NCBI GenBank assembly: GCA_965233625.1
Contig: OZ247499.1
Span: 5,890,001-5,954,000, forward strand
Direction of reading: 5' to 3'
DNA: 64,000 nucleotides
Source of the DNA: G965233625 sp965233625
Lineage (GTDB): Bacteria; Planctomycetota; Planctomycetia; Pirellulales; Pirellulaceae
Shown: piece by piece, positions 18,372-26,867 of the stretch
Layout: every line of letters starts with the position of its first letter
Position numbering within the stretch: the first letter of the stretch is position 1
The notes under the pieces: model-generated
Seen by the model: the letters and a program-made list of their open reading frames with translations, nothing else
The model's database searches: none
Told to the model about the DNA's origin: nothing
Translations under genes and position numbers: made by a program

Positions 18372-20867
18372 TTACTTCTTGAAGTACGCGTGCTCTGGAT
18401 TTCCGCCGCTGCGGAGGTAGGCGAGCAGGTCGAGCACTTCTTCTTTGGTTAGCGTGTTGAGCAGGCCGCTGGGCATCATGGAGACATCGGAAGGGCGTTG
18501 CTCCTCGATGTCGCCGCGTTTGAGATTGGTGAAGTTACCTGGGTCCAGCATGTTGGTGACAATCCGCAGCGTGTCGCCGCTGAGGTTGGCGATGCGGCCT
18601 GTGACAATTTCGCCTTCGGAGGTCACAAACATGGTGGCCGCGTACTGGCTGGAAATGGTCTTGTTGGGTTCGACGATCGCTTCCAGCAGGTCTTTGGCGT
18701 TGAAGCGGGCGCCGGCGCCGGTGAGTACAGGGCCGACGGCGCCGCCTTCGTTATCAAAGCGGTGGCACTTGAAACAGCCCACGGCGCCAAACAACTGCTT
18801 GCCGTTCTCGAAGTTGCGGCCCGACTGCGGGGCGCTGGCCAAAGGCAGCAGTTCGTCTACGGTCCAGGCCTTCACGAAGTCGCGTTCTTCCAGTGCCTGA
18901 TCGGCCTTCGGCGGGTCAATCGGCTTGCTGGTAAGATCGCCAAGTTTCGCCGCTTCGGCTTTGGTCAGCGTGGCGACGGCTTTCTTGCGGATGTTCTGCA
19001 GGAAGCCGCGGAACGAGGCGCCGCCGCGGTGGATGCCCGCTTCGGGGAAGTAGCTGAAATAACGCTCACGCAGCTCGGGCGTCCAGCCTTCTTTCACATT
19101 GCGGAGGCAGAAGGCGTAGTGAATCTGCTCTTCCTGCGTTGGCGCCTTTTCGAGCAGCGCGACCGTGCGGTCAACCACCTTAGGGGCGTTGAGATACACC
19201 AGCACCTGGCACAGTTCGCGGTTCACCTTGCTGTTGGCAGCCGGATACAGATCATTCAGATGATCGAGCACCATCTTGCGCGATTCGGCCGAAGGTTCGC
19301 CCAGGCGGGTGAACGCCAGAGCATAGGCACGCAGCAACGCCAGTTTGTCCTGCACCGTGCCGTTCCACTTGGTGGTGGACAAGGCTTTGATCATCGCTTC
19401 CTGACTGCCGGAATCTGCACTGCGGGCCAGGGCGATCATGGCCGCAACGCGGGCGCGGTCGTTGGTTTCCGCATAGGCTTTGTCACGCCATTTGGCGGCG
19501 GGCTGATGCTCGATGGCGATGCGTGCTGCGTAGCGCAAGTCGCGGTCGGCGTGGCTAAGGTAAGGCCAGGCCTTCTCAACGGCGTCTGCTCCCGCGGTGG
19601 GCAGGTGCAGCGTTTCGAGTTCGCGACGTGTCTTGCGGACGGCAGCGAAATCATCGGTCTGCGGAGCGGCTGGTGCGGTGGATTCTTTGCCCACATAGCT
19701 CACACGATACAGCGCGGACTGCACCCGGCGGCCGCCGATGGTGAAGTACAGGTTGCCGTCGCCGGGGTGAACGATCATATCCGTCACAGGCAGCGGAGCG
19801 GCCGACATGAACTTTTCGAACGTGCCTTTGTAGCTGGCGCCGTTAGGCTCAAGATGTACCGCGTGCACCTGGCCGAAACTCCAGTCGGCAATGAACAACG
19901 CCCGCTGATACTTGGCGGGGAATTTCGTGCCGGTGCCGAAGACGATACCCGTGGGCGAACCAGGGCCAATGTTCACGGCAGCGCCACGGCTGTCTGCATA
20001 GTACGCAGGCCATTTGCCGGTGCCATTACGCCAGCCGAATTCGCTGCCGCTGGTTACGTGGTTCACACGCGTAGGGCGGTACCAGGGGGCGCCGATGTCC
20101 CATTCCATATCGGCGTCGTAGGTGAAGAGTTCACCTTCGGGATTGAAGGCGATGTCGTATTCGTTGCGGAAACCGGTGGCGATCAGTTCCAGGTTCTTGC
20201 CATCGGGATCAAGCTTGGCAATCCATCCGCCAGGGGCCAGGCGTCCGGCGTTGTGGCCGCGGGCGTCGGGCATGCGGCCCAGCAGATGATCTTCTTTCCA
20301 CGTCTTGGGCACACGATAGATATCGGGTTCCGGCACGGGCAGATCCGTACGGTTGCCACCGCAGATGCAGATAGACTTTCCATCGGCGCCTTTAATCACG
20401 GCGTGCGGGCCGTGTTCGCTGCCGCCGGGCATCTTCCGCAGTAGCGTCATCTTGTCGAACTGGTCGTCGCCCGTTGTATCTTGCAGACGGTACAGTCCTG
20501 GACCTTCCGGCGCCTTGCCATTGACCACCACATAAAGGCTATCGAAGGCGTACAGCAGCCCTTGAGCCATGCCAATATTGGCCTTCAGCTGTTCCACCTG
20601 CGGTTTGCTGCGGGTTGGCCCGCTGAGCGTGACGCGATAAAGCTTACCGTACTGGTCCGAAGCAATCAGGCGGCCTTTATCATCGTGTGTCAGGCTGACC
20701 CACGAGCCTTGGTCCTTACCGGGAACCGTGTAAAGCAGTTCCGCTTTGAAGCCTTCCGGCAGCACAATGTCTTTGGCTGGCGTTGCCTCCTGGGCCAATA
20801 ATGACGAACCAGACAGTGTTGAAACTGCAACCAGGGTTGCAAGAAGGGACCAGAACAAAGATTTCAT
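18372..20867 (-). CDS. secreted beta-propeller/HEAT protein with C-terminal c-type heme domain (PVC type)
   Basis: An 831-residue exported protein of the large planctomycete family that joins a sugar-dehydrogenase-like beta-propeller, alpha-helical HEAT-type repeats and a short cytochrome c domain. A signal peptide (LATLVAVSTLSGSSLLAQ) is followed by the propeller (residues ~35-370, e.g. DDKGRLIASDQYGKLYRVTL), helical repeats (~390-640) and CFKCH at ~697-701 in GAVGCFKCHRFDNEGGAVGP, giving one covalent heme in the periplasm. The axial-ligand side and the closing motif LTKEEVLDLLAYLRSGGNP are typical. The substrate is unknown; carbohydrate oxidation is the usual suggestion. It has its own promoter and terminator. 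Confidence 0.88.
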   Translation of the reverse strand: MKSLFWSLLATLVAVSTLSGSSLLAQEATPAKDIVLPEGFKAELLYTVPGKDQGSWVSLTHDDKGRLIASDQYGKLYRVTLSGPTRSKPQVEQLKANIGMAQGLLYAFDSLYVVVNGKAPEGPGLYRLQDTTGDDQFDKMTLLRKMPGGSEHGPHAVIKGADGKSICICGGNRTDLPVPEPDIYRVPKTWKEDHLLGRMPDARGHNAGRLAPGGWIAKLDPDGKNLELIATGFRNEYDIAFNPEGELFTYDADMEWDIGAPWYRPTRVNHVTSGSEFGWRNGTGKWPAYYADSRGAAVNIGPGSPTGIVFGTGTKFPAKYQRALFIADWSFGQVHAVHLEPNGASYKGTFEKFMSAAPLPVTDMIVHPGDGNLYFTIGGRRVQSALYRVSYVGKESTAPAAPQTDDFAAVRKTRRELETLHLPTAGADAVEKAWPYLSHADRDLRYAARIAIEHQPAAKWRDKAYAETNDRARVAAMIALARSADSGSQEAMIKALSTTKWNGTVQDKLALLRAYALAFTRLGEPSAESRKMVLDHLNDLYPAANSKVNRELCQVLVYLNAPKVVDRTVALLEKAPTQEEQIHYAFCLRNVKEGWTPELRERYFSYFPEAGIHRGGASFRGFLQNIRKKAVATLTKAEAAKLGDLTSKPIDPPKADQALEERDFVKAWTVDELLPLASAPQSGRNFENGKQLFGAVGCFKCHRFDNEGGAVGPVLTGAGARFNAKDLLEAIVEPNKTISSQYAATMFVTSEGEIVTGRIANLSGDTLRIVTNMLDPGNFTNLKRGDIEEQRPSDVSMMPSGLLNTLTKEEVLDLLAYLRSGGNPEHAYFKK

Positions 20868-20917
20868 GTTGTGTAAGCCGTCGAAAGAAAAATAGAGCGG
20901 GTACGGAAGGACTGCCG

Positions 20918-20945
20918 ATTATAATTGTTTCGCAGGGTTGTTCAA
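20918..20945 (-). promoter_or_regulatory. promoter of the cytochrome-type gene
   Basis: On the minus strand TTGAAC (20945-20940), a 16-bp spacer and a perfect TATAAT (20923-20918) form a sigma-70-type promoter with a predicted start near 20911, about 43 bases before the ATG at 20867. Confidence 0.65.
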
Positions 20946-21012
20946 AGCGTCTGAACCCTGTTTCACCGCATACTGCGACATTATGACGCGGCTACTGATG
21001 AATATGCCGCCA

Positions 21013-21609
21013 TTATGCCCCCGCCTGGGGATTCCAGCTCTGCCGGATGGCGGCCAGATACCGTTCGACGCTTTTAACGCTACGGCCAAGTTTGTCGCCA
21101 ATCTCCTGGTTGGTGTGGCCTTGCAGCTTCATCAAAGCCACTTCGCGCAGCCGGTCATCCAGCATGCCCAGTAGCTCATCGCCCTTGCCATCCAGCGCTT
21201 CGAGGAAGTTTTCGTCCGGCCGCCCGGCGACAATCTGGTCGATACCCAGGTCGCCGTCAGGGTTGCGTTGTGCGATGACCGACTCGCCCACTTCTTTCCG
21301 CGACTTCTGCTTCCGCCAGTGCAACGCGGCTTTGCGGGCGGTGATCATGCAGAGAATCTGCCAGAGATCGTCGCGATTCTCCAGACGATCAAAGCGGCCG
21401 TCGCGGGCGCCTTCGTACATGGCGTGAATCGCGCTGATGGCGACATCTTCTTCATCCGCCACCCGCCGCGAGGCGCCGCCGAGTTTTTTCGCAGCCAGTC
21501 CGCGGACCCGCGCGAAGAACACCTCCCAGATACGCTGGGCCGCCTGTTCGTCGCCATCCTTCAGCTTGGCGATCTGCGTCGTGATGGAGTGGCCGCTTTC
21601 GTCGCTCAT
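21013..21609 (-). CDS. ECF-type RNA polymerase sigma factor
   Basis: A 198-residue sigma factor of the PF07638-like group expanded in planctomycetes. Region 2 lies at residues ~20-95 (RIWEVFFARVRGLAAKKLGG ... LWQILCMITARKAALHWRKQ, the -10 recognition helix). Region 4 lies at ~145-190 (REVALMKLQGHTNQEIGDKL, then GRSVKSVERYLAAIRQSW), a helix-turn-helix for the -35 element. No anti-sigma factor or kinase is next to it, so its signal is unknown. It starts 12 bp after the phosphohexomutase stop, suggesting co-transcription with that gene and the E2-like gene. Confidence 0.88.
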   Translation of the reverse strand: MSDESGHSITTQIAKLKDGDEQAAQRIWEVFFARVRGLAAKKLGGASRRVADEEDVAISAIHAMYEGARDGRFDRLENRDDLWQILCMITARKAALHWRKQKSRKEVGESVIAQRNPDGDLGIDQIVAGRPDENFLEALDGKGDELLGMLDDRLREVALMKLQGHTNQEIGDKLGRSVKSVERYLAAIRQSWNPQAGA

Positions 21610-21621
21610 GGAAGTTCCTTG

Positions 21622-22977
21622 TTAACTTTGCAGGGTCTGGGCGGCTTGCTCACACATTTCCTGTGCTTCGGAGGCGGAACCCGCTTCGGCGATGATGCGG
21701 ATGATCGGCTCGGTATTGCTGGCGCGAAGCAGCAGCCAGCGGCCAGGCCAGTCGAGTCGCAGCCCATCCATCTCGTTGGCGGCGGCATCGGGAAACCGCT
21801 GCTTCAATGCCGCCAGGGCGGAGGGAATCTGCTGCCGGTCCAGCGGCGCTTTAGTTTTGTGAATGTGATACTGCGGCAATTCCCCGGCAAGCTCCGCCAG
21901 CGTTTTGCCAGTGCTCGCCATCGCACTAAGCACCAGCGCCATGCCCACGAAGCTATCGCGGACGTAGCCCACGCGTGGGTCAATCGGGCCGCCGTTGCCT
22001 TCGCCGCCGAAGATGGCATTGCGGGCAATCATCTCGTCGGTCACATTCGCTTCGCCCACGGCGGAACGGCTGAAGCTGGCGCCTGCTGCCAGAGCGATAT
22101 CTTCAGACATCCGGCTGGTCGAACAGTTCGTCACCACATGCCCCAGGTTGCCGGTTTCTTTCGCCTTGTCAAGCACATGCTTAAGACAGATGGCGACCGT
22201 GAATTCTTCACCCACGTAACGCCCACCGGCATCAATCAGGGCCAGCCGGTCGGCGTCCGGATCCTGGCAGAATCCGGCGACGGCTTTATGCGCGACAACC
22301 TGGTGGCCGATGTCTTGCAGATTCTCAGCCGTTGGCTCCGGCTCGTGAATAAAGTCGCCGGTCGGTTCTGCGCCGGTGATCACGGCCGTACAGCCCAGCG
22401 CATCAAGCAGTTTCGCGCCCAGCACAGCGCCGGCCCCGTGGTTACTGTCCAACAGCACACGGAACTTTTTGCTGCGGATCGCTTCAACATCGACGGTGGC
22501 CAACACCTTAGCCAGGTGGGCGGAAGTTGTATCGCTGAGCGTGCTGCAGGCGCCAGTCTGGTCGAAGGCGGCCCAGGTGGTTTCCGCTGCGTTGTATTGC
22601 TGCAGGACTCTTTCACCTTCGCCAGCGGGAATCACCCGGCCTTCGGGGGAAAACAGTTTCAGCCCGTTATAAGGCCGCGGGTTGTGGCTGGCGGAAATCT
22701 GCACGCCGCCAGCAGCGTTCGCTTCGCGGACAAGCACGCCCGTGGTTGGTGTGGCGGCCACACCTGCGTCGATCACATCGCGACCCGCCGCCATCAGCGC
22801 GCTGTGCACGCCGCGGGCCAGCATGTCACCCGTGGCGCGGCCGTCGCGGCTGACAACCACCGGGCCGTCCGGCGCGCAACGGGCGAAGGCGGCGATGTAC
22901 TTCGCCACAACAAGCGGCGTCAGCGTCTGGCCGACGATGCCCCGCAGACCGGAAACGCTGATAATCAGTTCACTCAT
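21622..22977 (-). CDS. glmM: phosphohexomutase (phosphoglucosamine/phosphomannomutase family)
   Basis: A 451-residue alpha-D-phosphohexomutase. Four conserved blocks are visible: the catalytic phosphoserine loop GGVQISASHNPRPYNGLKLF, the metal loop DPDADRLALI, the sugar-specificity loop GEGNGGPI, and the phosphate-binding LLLRASNTEPIIRIIAEA near the C-terminus. The last two resemble the GlmM/PMM forms of archaea and planctomycetes more than E. coli GlmM, so glucosamine-phosphate mutation for wall or LPS precursors is the best guess and mannose or glucose phosphates remain possible. Its neighbours suggest an E2-like / mutase / ECF unit on the minus strand. Confidence 0.82.
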   Translation of the reverse strand: MSELIISVSGLRGIVGQTLTPLVVAKYIAAFARCAPDGPVVVSRDGRATGDMLARGVHSALMAAGRDVIDAGVAATPTTGVLVREANAAGGVQISASHNPRPYNGLKLFSPEGRVIPAGEGERVLQQYNAAETTWAAFDQTGACSTLSDTTSAHLAKVLATVDVEAIRSKKFRVLLDSNHGAGAVLGAKLLDALGCTAVITGAEPTGDFIHEPEPTAENLQDIGHQVVAHKAVAGFCQDPDADRLALIDAGGRYVGEEFTVAICLKHVLDKAKETGNLGHVVTNCSTSRMSEDIALAAGASFSRSAVGEANVTDEMIARNAIFGGEGNGGPIDPRVGYVRDSFVGMALVLSAMASTGKTLAELAGELPQYHIHKTKAPLDRQQIPSALAALKQRFPDAAANEMDGLRLDWPGRWLLLRASNTEPIIRIIAEAGSASEAQEMCEQAAQTLQS

Positions 22978-23045
22978 CGAAACTCCGTTCTAATAGAATT
23001 CACTCCGTAACAGCGCCGGCGCCGGTTTGCCAGCTTCCGCCCCAA

Positions 23046-23750
23046 CTACTCCCAGTCCGGGGGATGCATATCGCGGGCGTCGATTGGCAACTGTGCTGCG
23101 TTCTTATCAGCCCACATCGCGGCTTCGCCATCCAGCGGACTTTGAATGTTGTAAGCCTGATAGGCGATCATCTCACCGATGCGGATAATCAGGTCCACCA
23201 GCCGTTCGCCCGCCGTCCAGTGGTCGCCCACACAGATCGCTGCGGCTTCGATGTTGGGATGAAACACAGGTGTCAACATCCGGCACTGCGGACTCTGCCG
23301 CGGATAATCCAGCGTGAGACGAATTTCCGCCGTATGCTGTTCGCGCACGACGGGCTTGCCGCTCGCGCCACGGGCGAGGCCGCGGATGTTGTATTGCACG
23401 ACGTAGTGTTCTGGCGGTTGCCCATTGGTTTGTGCAATGGTAATCAGCGGGAAGTTGCTGAACGCGGCCGCGATTTTCTCAGCATCGGCCTTGAGCCGGC
23501 GGATACGCACGGGCGGCTTGCTACGCGTTCTAACGGATGAATCCTGCCCTGGTGAATCCTGATCTGATGGGTTGGTGGTCGACGACGTTGCTGCCTGCGC
23601 GTTTGCGGCCTGCTGACTGACAAGTTCCGCGTCCACGGGCTGGGGCACGACGATCTTCCCTTTGCAGCGTTTACACGTTGCGCTGCGGCCGGCTAATTCG
23701 TCGGCAACGACAAAGGTCTTCTGGCAAGTTGGACAAGAGAACCGGATCAT
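23046..23750 (-). CDS. E2 (ubiquitin-conjugating)-like protein with N-terminal zinc ribbon
   Basis: A 234-residue protein in two parts. Residues 1-40 form a zinc ribbon (FSCPTCQKTF ... ATCKRCKGKIVVP; four cysteines in two CxxC pairs), a module common in planctomycete proteins. After a Ser/Gln-rich linker, residues ~80-234 match the UBC fold: LTLDYPRQSPQCRMLTPVFH runs into HPNI, then AAAICVGDHW, then LVDLIIRIGEMIAYQAYN and SPLDGEAAMW. YP..P, HPN and a cysteine seven residues after the Asn occupy the same order and near-identical spacing as the catalytic core of eukaryotic E2 enzymes. No E1, ubiquitin-like or JAB gene is nearby. The frame is open 26 codons farther; the ATG at 23750 begins the ribbon. 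Confidence 0.72.
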   Translation of the reverse strand: MIRFSCPTCQKTFVVADELAGRSATCKRCKGKIVVPQPVDAELVSQQAANAQAATSSTTNPSDQDSPGQDSSVRTRSKPPVRIRRLKADAEKIAAAFSNFPLITIAQTNGQPPEHYVVQYNIRGLARGASGKPVVREQHTAEIRLTLDYPRQSPQCRMLTPVFHPNIEAAAICVGDHWTAGERLVDLIIRIGEMIAYQAYNIQSPLDGEAAMWADKNAAQLPIDARDMHPPDWE

Positions 23751-23805
23751 AACCGCGAAACCACGTGGGCACATCCTGCTTTGCAAGGAAGCATGCCCGG
23801 TTAAC

Positions 23806-23846
23806 GAAAAAAACCGCGCACCCGGCACATAAGCCGGGCGGCGGTT
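23806..23846 (-). terminator. terminator of the small Tyr/Val-rich secreted-protein gene
   Basis: On the minus strand, arms AACCGC (23846-23841) and GCCCGG-type bases (23838-23833) pair with 23826-23821 and 23817-23812, giving an interrupted 12-bp stem. A run of seven Us follows (As at 23813-23807). It lies 45 bp past the stop at 23891 and ahead of the E2-like gene. Confidence 0.75.
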
Positions 23847-23890
23847 GTAACATCTGGCAGTTGGCGCCGCCAGTTAATTATGACGGCTGA

Positions 23891-24226
23891 CTAGTGGCCG
23901 TAGTAGTACACGGGCCGCGAAACCTGAACAGGCGCCGTGTAAACAACGGGGCGGGCCGTGTAGATGCGCCGGCGCGGGTAATACACAGGCGTCTGAACGT
24001 GCACGATGGGTGCTGGCTGCACATAGGCGCCGTGATAAGGGCTGTAGTGGGCTGCGGTGCCAACCTGCACAACGCCTGGTCCCACATAAACGCCTGGTCC
24101 GGCGTTCACCTGGACCGTGCCGCCACCAACATAAACACCGCCCCAACCCCAACCTGCTTCCGCAGAAGCGGGGACGAGGACTGCCAATGCAACCACAGCA
24201 GCTACCGAAAGGATCAACGACTTCAT
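23891..24226 (-). CDS. small secreted Tyr/Val/Gly-rich protein
   Basis: A 111-residue exported protein of unknown function. The ATG at 24226 opens a clean signal peptide (MKSLILSVAAVVALAVLVPA, then SAEAG). The mature part is low in complexity: GWGWGGVYVGGG, two GPGVYVGPGVVQ-like units and a tail rich in YYPRR and VYTAP. Short Tyr- and Gly-rich secreted proteins of this kind are common in planctomycetes and may be surface or wall components. The frame runs 22 codons farther upstream, but those residues are not signal-like. A terminator follows. Confidence 0.7.
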   Translation of the reverse strand: MKSLILSVAAVVALAVLVPASAEAGWGWGGVYVGGGTVQVNAGPGVYVGPGVVQVGTAAHYSPYHGAYVQPAPIVHVQTPVYYPRRRIYTARPVVYTAPVQVSRPVYYYGH

Positions 24227-24369
24227 TTGCTTCGTCTCCGGTTCAAAAGGAAGCCACGCCGTGTGCCTGCTCCCTGGCATCCGTGTTCGCATGGTGCGAC
24301 GCGTGGATTAAACAGACCATGATTATCAAGCTGAAAACAAATCTTTACAAGGCGCCCAACCGCTAAACT

Positions 24370-25731
24370 CTACCCGCCTGACGCTTTGCTAGGGGAATCC
24401 CCCTTCACATAAACGCTCGGTCCCACATCTTTGTTCCAGGCTTCAATCGCCTGCTGCATCTGTTTGACACGGTCTTTATAGCGTGCTGCCAGGTTATTTG
24501 TTTCACTTTTATCAACGGACAAATTAAATAGTTCAACTTTTCCACCATTAGCAGTGGTGACCATTTTCCACTCGCCATCCCGCATCGCCCGCTGCTTGGC
24601 CGTGCCCCAGAACAGATTGCGTGCGGGCAGTGGAGCACCGTCCAGCAACAGCGGCGAAAGGTTCATGCCGTCGAACTTCAGCCCGGCGGGACTTTCCACT
24701 CCCGCAAGTTTCAGCAGCGTGGGAAACACGTCCAGAGTGATCGTCGTTGCGTTTGTCTCACCTGGCTGGATCGTCCCGGGCCAGTAGGCAATACCGGGCA
24801 CCCGGTGTCCACCTTCCCATAGGCTGCCCTTAAAGCCACGGAAATCACCATTGCTGCCACGGGGGTTGGCGCCATTGTCTGAGAAAAACCACACCAGCGT
24901 CTTCTTCGCCAGTTGCTGCTTCTCAAGCTCCGCGACCACGGCGCCGACGCTTTTGTCCAGTTCCTCCATCATTTCGCGGTAGGCGGCTTTCACATCCGTC
25001 CGGGAACCGGGAATGCGTTTGACCACGCCGACTTTGCGTTCGCCTTTGTCATTGGGGCCTTGATAGGGAGAATGCACCGCCTCGTGCGCCAGGTACAGGC
25101 AGAAGCGGCGGTTTTTGTTTTTGCGGATGAAATCGACGGCGTGTTTTGTGATCAGGTGCGTTACATAACCTTCTTCTTCAATCAGCTTGTCGCCTTCCCA
25201 CCAGTCATACACGCCCGTCTGATCGATGTGCGAGAAATAATCGACGTTGCCGCTGACATAGCCGCGGAACTGGTCAAAGCCCTGATGCACGGGGTTAAAC
25301 TTCTTCTGATAGCCGACGTGCCATTTGCCGAAGATCGCCGTCGCGTATCCCGCTTCTTTCAGCGTTTCGGCAAACGTAATTTCCTCAAGAGCCAGCCCGA
25401 TATGCCGGTGGCTCTTGGCCGTCACCACACCCGGAATACCGGCCCGCTGCTGATAGCGCCCCGTCAGCAGTCCGGCGCGTGTCGGCGAACAGACGGCGCC
25501 GCTTGAATGAAAATCCGTAAACTTCAGGCCCGCTTTGGCAAGCCGGTCAAGGTGAGGCGTCTTCCCGTTACTGCCTCCGTAACACGCAAGGTCGCCATAG
25601 CCCATGTCATCCGCCATCACAACCACGAAATTCGGCGCTTCTGGCATTGCAGCAGGCAGGCGTTGCGCGCCGATGACCATCAACAGCAGTGCGCCCGGCA
25701 GCATTGCAGCGGCTGTGCAGATTGTCCGCAT
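24370..25731 (-). CDS. secreted sulfatase (formylglycine type)
   Basis: A 453-residue type I sulfatase. After a signal peptide (MRTICTAAAMLPGALLLMVI, cleaved near residue 28) come the metal ligands ADDMGYGD (residues 40-47), the sulfatase motif CSPTR at 81-85 in SSGAVCSPTRAGLLTGRYQQ, whose Cys81 is converted to formylglycine by a separate enzyme, and FGKWHVG and SDNGANPRG for the remaining metal and substrate contacts. Such enzymes cleave sulfate esters of polysaccharides, and planctomycetes carry very many; the exact substrate cannot be told. It is divergent from tagJ. Start at 25731 chosen for the signal peptide. Confidence 0.93.
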   Translation of the reverse strand: MRTICTAAAMLPGALLLMVIGAQRLPAAMPEAPNFVVVMADDMGYGDLACYGGSNGKTPHLDRLAKAGLKFTDFHSSGAVCSPTRAGLLTGRYQQRAGIPGVVTAKSHRHIGLALEEITFAETLKEAGYATAIFGKWHVGYQKKFNPVHQGFDQFRGYVSGNVDYFSHIDQTGVYDWWEGDKLIEEEGYVTHLITKHAVDFIRKNKNRRFCLYLAHEAVHSPYQGPNDKGERKVGVVKRIPGSRTDVKAAYREMMEELDKSVGAVVAELEKQQLAKKTLVWFFSDNGANPRGSNGDFRGFKGSLWEGGHRVPGIAYWPGTIQPGETNATTITLDVFPTLLKLAGVESPAGLKFDGMNLSPLLLDGAPLPARNLFWGTAKQRAMRDGEWKMVTTANGGKVELFNLSVDKSETNNLAARYKDRVKQMQQAIEAWNKDVGPSVYVKGDSPSKASGG

Positions 25732-25890
25732 GATTGATTCCCTTTTGTTTGACCTATGTTGAAGTATGCAAGCAGCTGCCCACGGTTTTAAACAACGCCT
25801 CAAGCATGGTAACTACCACGCTGCGGCGAAACCACTGACAACCATGTCACCTGGCAGCAATGACAGCCAGTCAAATTCAACAGGAAGCAA

Positions 25891-26706
25891 ATGATGCCTG
25901 CCGGAACCAGCACAAAAGCGAACGAACAATTTCAATCGGGCAATCTCACGGCAGCCGTCGAAGCAGCCATTGAAGATGTGAAGAACGCCCCGGCGGACAT
26001 CGCCGCCCGTCGCTTTCTGATTGAACTGCTTTGCTTTGCCGGCGACTTCGAGCGCGCCGATAAGCACCTCGATACCGTCTCTACCTTACAGCCCGAAACC
26101 GCCGTCCCGGCGATGCAGTTCCGCCAGATCATCCGCGCCGCGCAGGCCCGGTTCGACTTCTTCGATTCCGGCGCCGCCCCGCACTTCATCACGGCGCCCG
26201 GCGATGCTGCGGAAATGCTACTCAAAGCCTCTATTGCCTACCGCGAAGGTAACGCCGCAGAAGCCTTCCAGCTGTGCACCGACGCGGATGAAACACGCAT
26301 TCCCAACAGCGGTGAAATGAACGGCCAGCCGTTCAACCAGTTCCGCGACCTCGACGATCAGACCTCCGTTATTTTCGAAGTGTTCTGCGGCGACGGCAAA
26401 TACTACTGGCTGCCCCTGGATGAGATTCGCAGCATCGAATTCGCAGCCCCCAAAACACCCCGCGACCTGCTGTGGCGCGAAGTAAACATCGAACTACACG
26501 ACGGCCCCGATGTGCAAGGCGTCACACCCGCCATCTACCCCGCCTCGCGCGACGGCGATGAGCAGACAAAGCTCGGCCGCAGCACAGACTGGCTCGGCGA
26601 AGAAGGCGAAGTCGTCCGCGGCGCCGGGCAGAAGATGTACCTGGTGGGCGAAGAAGACCTACCCATCATGCATCTCGAAAAGATCACGTTTGATAAACGC
26701 GGCTGA
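25891..26706 (+). CDS. tagJ: TagJ/ImpE-family type VI secretion accessory protein
   Basis: A 271-residue protein with an N-terminal TPR-like helical half (ANEQFQSGNLTAAVEAAIED, then LIELLCFAGDFERADKHLDT, the most conserved ImpE segment) and a C-terminal beta-rich half with WLPLDEIRSIEFAAPKTPRD followed by LLWREVNIEL and VTPAIYPASRDGD. TagJ links the ClpV ATPase to the sheath protein TssB in some type VI systems. The next gene is clpV, which fits. No tssB, tssC, hcp, vgrG or tssJLM gene is in the window. Two ATG codons occur in tandem at 25891; an AGGAAG lies just upstream. Confidence 0.85.
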   Translation: MMPAGTSTKANEQFQSGNLTAAVEAAIEDVKNAPADIAARRFLIELLCFAGDFERADKHLDTVSTLQPETAVPAMQFRQIIRAAQARFDFFDSGAAPHFITAPGDAAEMLLKASIAYREGNAAEAFQLCTDADETRIPNSGEMNGQPFNQFRDLDDQTSVIFEVFCGDGKYYWLPLDEIRSIEFAAPKTPRDLLWREVNIELHDGPDVQGVTPAIYPASRDGDEQTKLGRSTDWLGEEGEVVRGAGQKMYLVGEEDLPIMHLEKITFDKRG

Positions 26707-26729
26707 ATCACCCTTCAGCACCCGTACCC

Positions 26730-26800
26730 GTAGGGCAGGCGCCCGTCTGCCGATGTTACGCATTCCACTTCAAACGTCGTCAGGCAGGAGCCTGACCTAC
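26730..26800. repeat. REPIN-like paired palindrome between tagJ and clpV
   Basis: GTAGGGCAGGCGCCCGTCTG (from 26730) is faced by an inverted CGTCAGGCAGGAGCCTGACC (26778 onward, ending CTAC at 26800), total 71 bp. It has the same layout and length as the element at 37430-37500. A tandem run of the 12-mer GACCTACTGACT follows (26794-26824). Confidence 0.7.
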
Positions 26801-26867
26801 TGACTGACCTACTGACTGACCTACGGACCCACCACAGAAAAACGCCGTTTTAGAAGGATCTAACCCA

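Noticed and set aside
18498..20444. 648-codon plus-strand open frame opposite the cytochrome-type gene
   Set aside because: It is the mirror of a strongly supported gene; GC-rich codon bias keeps the antisense frame open. The translation has no known domain and is His/Phe/Arg/Ala-rich in the way shadows are.
21268..23010. 580-codon plus-strand open frame opposite the phosphohexomutase and ECF genes
   Set aside because: It covers two genes with clear conserved motifs on the other strand and has no domain of its own.
26794..26824. CRISPR-like short repeats (GACCTACTGACT copies)
   Set aside because: The copies are directly tandem without spacers and adjoin a REPIN-like element; no cas gene is near.
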